Below, piece by piece: positions 59,651 through 64,000 of a stretch of 64,000 nucleotides of DNA. Position 1 is the stretch's first letter, and each line of letters starts with the position of its first letter. The stretch covers positions 1,736,001 to 1,800,000 of the forward strand of contig NZ_QLUW01000001.1 of NCBI RefSeq assembly GCF_003268025.1, given 5' to 3'. The notes under the pieces were generated by a model. That model saw only the letters and a list, made by a program, of their open reading frames with translations. It made no database searches and had not been told where the DNA came from. A program made the position numbers and the translations under genes. The stretch is from Paenibacillus montanisoli (GTDB taxonomy: Bacteria > Bacillota > Bacilli > Paenibacillales > Paenibacillaceae).

Positions 59651-60573
59651 TTCGTCTCTATATTTTGGCGGGCTTCGCGTGTCTGTTTATTATGATGCAC
59701 CTCGGCGGCAATTTGAATAAATACATTAACGTTAAATATGCGTATCTATCCGAGAGCGCAATCGTACTGCTCATCGTGTTGTTCATCTTTGAGTTTGTGC
59801 GGCTGTATGTAAAAGAGAGGGAAGAGAGCAGGCGCAAATCGCATTTGCTTCCTCGGGATGCGAAGCATATGGAGCATCCGCATGATCGATGCGAACATGG
59901 CCATCATGGGGACCATGATCACGATGACCATGGCCATTTCGGCCATTCTCACGAGCAGCCTGTCCGCTGGAAAAGGGTCGTCTCGTACGGCATTTTGATT
60001 TTTCCGCTGCTTACCGGTTTCTTCTTGCCCGTGCAAACGCTCGATTCGAGCTTTGTGAAAGCGAAAGGCTTCTCATTTCCCGGTTTCGGCGCATCGGCTG
60101 ATAATCCCGGGAATCATCAGTTTTTAAAGCCGGACTCCAGCATTTTCTACGGCAAGCAAGGCTACGCGAAGGTTTCGGAGCAGGAGCTGCGGGAATTTCT
60201 GCCGCTGAAGGAAGTGAAACTGACGGATGCCAATTATTTGAAAGGGCTGGAGGCGATCTACAATTTCCCGGATGCGTTCGCCACGAGGAAGCTGAGCTTT
60301 GAAGGGTTCGTCTATCGGGGCGAACAGACGGAAGACAACCAGTTCTTCGTCTTCCGCTTCGGGTTTATCCACTGCGTCGCGGACTCCGGCGTCTTCGGGA
60401 TGCTGGCCGATTTTCCGAAAGGGACGGCATTTCGCGACGATCAATGGGTTCGCGTAACGGGAACGCTGGCTTGGTCATTCTATCAGCCGTTCAAACAAAC
60501 GATTCCAATGCTGAAGGTGACGGAGTGGACAATCATTCCGAAGCCGAAGGATCCATACGTCTACCGTGCCTAG
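59647..60573 (+). CDS. YcgQ-like membrane protein (TIGR03943 type) with His-rich loop
   Basis: 308 residues; ATG 59647 overlaps the permease stop. Two N-terminal helices (about 2-20 and 35-56), a loop very rich in His and Asp (about 78-102, DRCEHGHHGDHDHDDHGHFG), a third helix and an extracytoplasmic C-terminal domain. It is the usual partner of YcgR, thought to form a two-part permease. The His-rich loop could bind zinc or another divalent metal, suggesting a metal-linked role. Confidence 0.87.
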   Translation: MIRLYILAGFACLFIMMHLGGNLNKYINVKYAYLSESAIVLLIVLFIFEFVRLYVKEREESRRKSHLLPRDAKHMEHPHDRCEHGHHGDHDHDDHGHFGHSHEQPVRWKRVVSYGILIFPLLTGFFLPVQTLDSSFVKAKGFSFPGFGASADNPGNHQFLKPDSSIFYGKQGYAKVSEQELREFLPLKEVKLTDANYLKGLEAIYNFPDAFATRKLSFEGFVYRGEQTEDNQFFVFRFGFIHCVADSGVFGMLADFPKGTAFRDDQWVRVTGTLAWSFYQPFKQTIPMLKVTEWTIIPKPKDPYVYRA

Positions 60574-60591
60574 AAGCTTGCCCCCGAAACG

Positions 60592-60624
60592 AAAAACGTG
60601 CAGAGCACCGAAGTGCCCTGCACG
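60592..60624 (-). terminator. Terminator of the NlpC/P60 gene
   Basis: CGTGCAGGGCAC and GTGCTCTGCACG (minus strand) pair with one mismatch around TTCG, followed by five T. Confidence 0.75.
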
Positions 60625-60632
60625 ATTGATGA

Positions 60633-61133
60633 TTAGATAACGTCGCGAGCGGTTACGTACGTACGGTCCCAAACGCTGCCCTTAAAGTTCGAGATCGTCA
60701 CGCCGATGCCGACGCGGTACGTGTGCAATAATTTGCCGTTACCGATGTAGATGCTGACATGATTGATTTTGCCATCGCGATTCGTATCGGAGAAAACGAG
60801 ATCGCCCCGCTTCAGGTTCGACTTCAGAACCTTTCTGCCCATGCGAGCTTGATCCCTTGAGCCCCGAGGCAATTTGACGCCGTATTTCTTATATACGTAC
60901 TGAACGAACGAAGAGCAGTCAAAAGAGCTTGTAATGCCGCTTCTAGCGCCGAATCGGTAAGGAGTGCCCAAATATTGCTTGCCTTTACTGATGATTCGAG
61001 CCGCAGTCTCTGCATCGGTCGCCGCATGTGTCGTCTTAGGTGCAAGAAGCATGCTTCCGGCAAAAGCAACGGATAGGCTTAGTACGACTCCAAGCAATTT
61101 CTTACCTACGCGTTTATTTGTTGTGTTATTCAT
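60633..61133 (-). CDS. Secreted NlpC/P60 cell-wall endopeptidase
   Basis: 166 residues, AGGAGG before ATG on the minus strand. A signal peptide (KKLLGVVLSLSVAFAGSM, cut near AHA at 38) is followed by an NlpC/P60 domain with Cys73 (FDCSSF), His125 (NHVSIYIG) and a third residue His137. It should cleave the D-Glu-diamino acid bond of peptidoglycan peptides outside the cell. No LysM or SH3 domain, so it is a minimal single-domain enzyme. Confidence 0.9.
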   Translation of the reverse strand: MNNTTNKRVGKKLLGVVLSLSVAFAGSMLLAPKTTHAATDAETAARIISKGKQYLGTPYRFGARSGITSSFDCSSFVQYVYKKYGVKLPRGSRDQARMGRKVLKSNLKRGDLVFSDTNRDGKINHVSIYIGNGKLLHTYRVGIGVTISNFKGSVWDRTYVTARDVI

Positions 61134-61322
61134 GACTTCCTCCTGTATGATGAGTTTATGGTGTAATTACTGGTCGGCGTGATCACCTTGGAACACTATA
61201 GCACAGTAAAAAATGCCACAACTTACCAATGTGGAGGGAAGCCCTTCAAAACTAACGGATTCGCGCTGATTGTTAGAATCCGATGAGAAAAGCTTCATAA
61301 AAGCTCCGTTGACAATAAGAAA

Positions 61323-61351
61323 AGGCCAATCAGGATTTGCCTGATTGGCCT
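61323..61351 (-). terminator. Terminator of the cupin gene
   Basis: AGGCCAATCAGG pairs perfectly with CCTGATTGGCCT, followed on the minus strand by TTTTCTT. Confidence 0.82.
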
Positions 61352-61373
61352 AAAAACGGTATTAAGTGAAATT

Positions 61374-61832
61374 TTAAGTGCGGTTAATCAATTTAAAATC
61401 ATCATAATGAAAGCCAGGCGCTACAACGCAGGATACGAAAACGGGTTTATCGCCGATTGGCTTCGCCATCTGCCAAACGTTTGCCGGCACTAGCGCTTGC
61501 GGACGCTGTCCCTTCGCGATATCCGGTCCGATTATAATCTCCTCGGTTGTCTCCGGTCTATCGCCCGTGCCTCCAAGGCGAAGCAGAAGCGGGCTGCCGG
61601 AATGCCATAGCCACAGCTCATCGGATAGTACGGTGTGCCAGTCCGACGTTTCATCCGGGTGAAGGACAAAGTAAATGGAAGTAGCCGCTGCCCGGGCTCC
61701 GGAATAGCGTTCGCCCAGAACGGCTTGCGGAATTTCAAATGAAGCCTTCCATAGCTCTTTGTACCAGCCGCCCTCGGGATGAGGCTTGAGGTCAAGCGCC
61801 TTCACGAGAGGCGATAATTCTGTTGTCAGCAT
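61374..61832 (-). CDS. Cupin domain protein (DUF985)
   Basis: 152 residues. LDLKPHPEGGWYKELW at the N-terminus and TSIYFVLHPDETSDWHTVLSD are the DUF985 cupin landmarks, and ALVPANVWQMA and SCVVAPGFHYDDF close the barrel. Family members are small cytoplasmic proteins of unknown substrate; some resemble isomerases. It is a single gene with its own terminator. Confidence 0.85.
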   Translation of the reverse strand: MLTTELSPLVKALDLKPHPEGGWYKELWKASFEIPQAVLGERYSGARAAATSIYFVLHPDETSDWHTVLSDELWLWHSGSPLLLRLGGTGDRPETTEEIIIGPDIAKGQRPQALVPANVWQMAKPIGDKPVFVSCVVAPGFHYDDFKLINRT

Positions 61833-61924
61833 GTGTTTACGAATTCTCCTTTAATCAATCTCGATTTGTTCGATATCTCCAGCTCCATGTACCAATTTAG
61901 CCCAAACAGGCGAGGTTGTAAATG

Positions 61925-61960
61925 GCCATGGCATCCCAATGAACCAGCGGATGCCATGGC
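61925..61960. terminator. Hairpin downstream of the Cu/Zn SOD gene
   Basis: GCCATGGCATCC pairs perfectly with GGATGCCATGGC, but neither side has a strong T-run, so it is only a possible terminator. Confidence 0.4.
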
Positions 61961-61967
61961 TTCAATG

Positions 61968-62519
61968 CTATTGTCCGATAACGCCGCAAGCAATACGATC
62001 GCCGGAGTTGCCGGCCGGGTCGGTGACGTAATCGTCCGCCTGCGCGTGGATGACGAGCGCGGTCCCGCCGGATTTGAGAAGCGAATTCGGCTGGTTCGGA
62101 GCGAGCGTCACGATGCGAGACTCGATGTCCACTTTAACCGTGCCGTCCGCAGCAACCGTAATATTCGGCAAATCGCCGACGTGGAAGCCTTTCGGATTGT
62201 TAAATCCATGCTGCTTCGTCTGTGGATTCAGATGCGCGCCTGACGATTTGAAATCAGGCACCTCGCATTTGCCGGTCTCGTGGAAATGGATGCCATGAAC
62301 GCCGGGCGGCAAGTTTTTGGCCTCCACATGAAGCACGACGGCATCGCCCTTCTGCGTGAGCGTAGCGAATCCTACATCAGCGCCGGAAGTATTCATAAGC
62401 TTCACCTGTACGGGCTTAGCTTCAGGCATAGGATGCGCGCCGGCTGTTCCGCCGATCGCAGCTGCCAGAAACGCGAAGCATAGCGCTGTCCGGCCGGTGC
62501 GTAGAACGAATTTTCTCAT
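61968..62519 (-). CDS. sodC: Cu/Zn superoxide dismutase (secreted)
   Basis: 183 residues with an N-terminal signal (LCFAFLAAAIGGTAGAHP). All metal ligands are in place: His78 and His80 (HGIHFHE), His96 (GAHLNP), His104, His113 and Asp116 (HVGDLPN), His159 (VIHAQADDY); Cys85 and Cys178 form the usual disulfide. It would dismutate superoxide outside the membrane. This differs from the B. subtilis homologue YojM, reported to lack a copper ligand. Confidence 0.92.
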   Translation of the reverse strand: MRKFVLRTGRTALCFAFLAAAIGGTAGAHPMPEAKPVQVKLMNTSGADVGFATLTQKGDAVVLHVEAKNLPPGVHGIHFHETGKCEVPDFKSSGAHLNPQTKQHGFNNPKGFHVGDLPNITVAADGTVKVDIESRIVTLAPNQPNSLLKSGGTALVIHAQADDYVTDPAGNSGDRIACGVIGQ

Positions 62520-62716
62520 GCTGTAAGTTAATCCTCCTGTACTTGAATTTCATTTTCCTGCTTATCATTGCCTAGTTTTACGCCGGACAAACAATACGTA
62601 TTTTTTTACATAGCTTGTCGTATATTTGGATTGGTGGATCCCTTTATTTATGGTAGGTTATTGGTTGACTGGCTTTATTGACCAAAATGGATGACATGGG
62701 AGGCTAACAAAAGAAG

Positions 62717-63712
62717 ATGAGCAAAGTTCGCGTAGGCTTTATTGGTACGGGTGGAATCGCCAATTGGCACGCCCGCCAGCTGCTTGAGTTGGAAGACGCC
62801 CAGATCGCAGCGGTCGCTGATCCGAACGCGGCCGGCAGAGATAAGTTTATCGCCCATCACCAGCTTGCCGATATTCCGGCATATTCGGATTACAATGAAA
62901 TGCTGAACGAGGCCGAACTGGATGCGGTTATCATTTGTTCGCCGCATACGCTGCATTTCGAGCAAGCAAGCGCCGTTCTTCGCAAGGGACTTCATGTAAT
63001 GATCGAGAAACCGATGACTTGTTCGTCCGCTGAGGCGGAAGCGTTGATCAAGCTTGCCAATGAAGCGGGCAAAGTCATGCAAGTATCGTATCAGCGCCAT
63101 TTTCAGCCTGAGTTCCTCTATATTCGCGATGCCATCGCAAGAGGGGAAATCGGCAAGATTACGTCCGTCACGGCCTCCCTCTATCAAGAATGGAGACAAG
63201 GTACCCCAGGCTCCTGGCGGGCGAATCCTAAGCTATCCGGCGGCGGCTTCCTCATGGATTCCGGCAGCCACATCATCGACGTGCTTCTCTGGGCAACGGG
63301 CCTAACGCCGGTTGATGTAAAAACGCAAATGCATATGCACGGTGCGCCGGTCGAGATCGATACGTTCACGTCCATCCGATTCGCTGAAGGGGCTGTTGCC
63401 GGCCTTAATCTGGTGGGCTATGCCCCTTGCTGGCATGAGACGTTTGCGTTTTGCGGTGAAAATGGCGGTATCTTCTATGAGAACGGCCGGATTACGCTCC
63501 GCCGCTTGAAGCAGGAACCGATCGTGCCGGAGCTGCCAAGCCAGACGACAAACCAAGATAAGAGCTTCATCGATGCGATTTTGGGGCGGCATGAAGTGCT
63601 TGTGCCGGGTGAATTCGCGCTCAAGGTTGTGAAGCTTTCCGAAATGATTTATGAAGCCGCGGGCTACTCACCGATGGATTATGCGAAAGAAGAAGAGGTG
63701 AAGCGTGCATGA
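62717..63712 (+). CDS. Gfo/Idh/MocA oxidoreductase 4
   Basis: 331 residues. VGFIGTGGIANWHARQL binds NAD(P), VMIEKPMTCS is the EKP motif, and GGGFLMDSGSHIIDVLLW gives the catalytic region with His. It overlaps the next gene by four bases. It belongs to a separate operon from the 42-52 kb cluster but repeats the oxidoreductase plus TIM-barrel pairing. Confidence 0.9.
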   Translation: MSKVRVGFIGTGGIANWHARQLLELEDAQIAAVADPNAAGRDKFIAHHQLADIPAYSDYNEMLNEAELDAVIICSPHTLHFEQASAVLRKGLHVMIEKPMTCSSAEAEALIKLANEAGKVMQVSYQRHFQPEFLYIRDAIARGEIGKITSVTASLYQEWRQGTPGSWRANPKLSGGGFLMDSGSHIIDVLLWATGLTPVDVKTQMHMHGAPVEIDTFTSIRFAEGAVAGLNLVGYAPCWHETFAFCGENGGIFYENGRITLRRLKQEPIVPELPSQTTNQDKSFIDAILGRHEVLVPGEFALKVVKLSEMIYEAAGYSPMDYAKEEEVKRA

Positions 63713-64000
63713 CGTTTCAAATAGGCATGCGGATTCCGCCGATCATCGGCAGAGCCGGCATCCAGCGAACCGCGGCATGGGCTGCGGAAGTGGGGCTCGA
63801 TGTACTGGACGTACCGGATTTAACGCCTGAAATCAAACAAGCATGCCGGGATGCCGGTCTAGGCATCGGCTCGGTCGATGTGCGGCATACTGCAAAGCTC
63901 CTTAGCCGGAATGATGCCGTTCGGGCAGAGGCGGCTGCTGCAATGAAGTCCCAACTGGACGCGATCGCGGAGCTAGGCGGCAAAGTGTTGTTTATGTGTC
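63709..64000 (+). CDS. Sugar phosphate isomerase/epimerase-like TIM barrel (partial)
   Basis: 97 codons are visible before the window ends. ATG 63709 overlaps the previous stop. The start resembles AP endonuclease 2-like isomerases: a first strand (FQIGMRIPPIIG), AAWAAEVGLDVLDVPDL, then a metal-site strand. The substrate should match that of the coupled oxidoreductase. Confidence 0.75.
   Translation, partial: MTFQIGMRIPPIIGRAGIQRTAAWAAEVGLDVLDVPDLTPEIKQACRDAGLGIGSVDVRHTAKLLSRNDAVRAEAAAAMKSQLDAIAELGGKVLFMC

Noticed and set aside
61308..61313. TTGACA on the plus strand between the NlpC/P60 and cupin genes
   Set aside because: No -10 box at the right spacing and no plus-strand gene downstream.
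1..64000. CRISPR arrays, insertion sequences, prophage genes, tRNA or rRNA genes
   Set aside because: No regular repeat-spacer pattern, transposase or integrase frame, or RNA-gene signature was seen while reading the window.

Overview
The window reads as chromosomal DNA from a spore-forming, low-branching Bacillota of the Paenibacillus/Cohnella type. Supporting signs are strong GGAGG-type ribosome binding sites, sigma-A promoters, many rho-independent terminators, and Bacillus-lineage families (YdjO, YqkE, YcgQ/YcgR, HesB-like, LTA-synthase-like, DacF-like). Most genes are GC-rich. The first ~2.7 kb is visibly more AT-rich and looks accessory. No rRNA, tRNA, CRISPR array or insertion sequence was seen.

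Layout. 1-2.85 kb: the tail of one gene, a large membrane protein of unknown role, then ~1.1 kb without a convincing gene. 2.85-9.5 kb: a small zinc-finger-like YdjO protein; alkylation repair (alkA divergent from adaA, followed by an ogt/adaB gene broken by an in-frame TGA); a Fur-box-controlled FhuF-like protein; a radical SAM enzyme; an LTA-synthase-like protein. 9.6-16.9 kb: a guanidine-I (ykkC) riboswitch and an operon of two DUF1989 proteins, a urea/guanidine carboxylase and an allophanate hydrolase, i.e. guanidine used as nitrogen source. 17.5-20.8 kb: a biotin ECF transporter split over a BirA operator, bioY on one side and ecfA plus an EcfA-EcfT fusion on the other. 20.9-30.8 kb: ordinary single genes (M42 peptidase, EamA exporter, SRPBCC plus ArsR pair, glycosyltransferase, aldo/keto reductase, Nudix, D,D-carboxypeptidase, LysR regulator).

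31-41.5 kb is an arginine/proline catabolic island: rocF, rocD, an arginase paralogue that has lost metal ligands, a divergent NtrC-type regulator with altered sigma-54 motifs, proline dehydrogenase, P5C dehydrogenase, glutamate dehydrogenase and malic enzyme. Together they take arginine and proline to glutamate, 2-oxoglutarate and pyruvate. Seven perfect copies of a 7-mer (TGTTCAA/TTGAACA) lie between the regulator and the proline genes.

42.5-52.7 kb is the best candidate for an undescribed system. It is a nine-gene, same-strand cluster with three Gfo/Idh/MocA oxidoreductases, a TIM-barrel isomerase, an APS-kinase-like protein, three sulfatase-fold proteins (two with Thr in place of the formylglycine Cys, one canonical CSPAR) and its own AraC regulator. 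A 21-bp-spaced direct repeat lies just upstream of the first gene.

52.7-64 kb holds a nickel/cobalt transporter, YqkE, an ABC-F gene behind a leader with an intrinsic terminator, an alpha/beta hydrolase, GNAT, a DEDDh exonuclease, the YcgR/YcgQ pair, an NlpC/P60 endopeptidase, a DUF985 cupin, Cu/Zn SOD, and the start of another Gfo/Idh/MocA plus TIM-barrel pair cut off by the window end.
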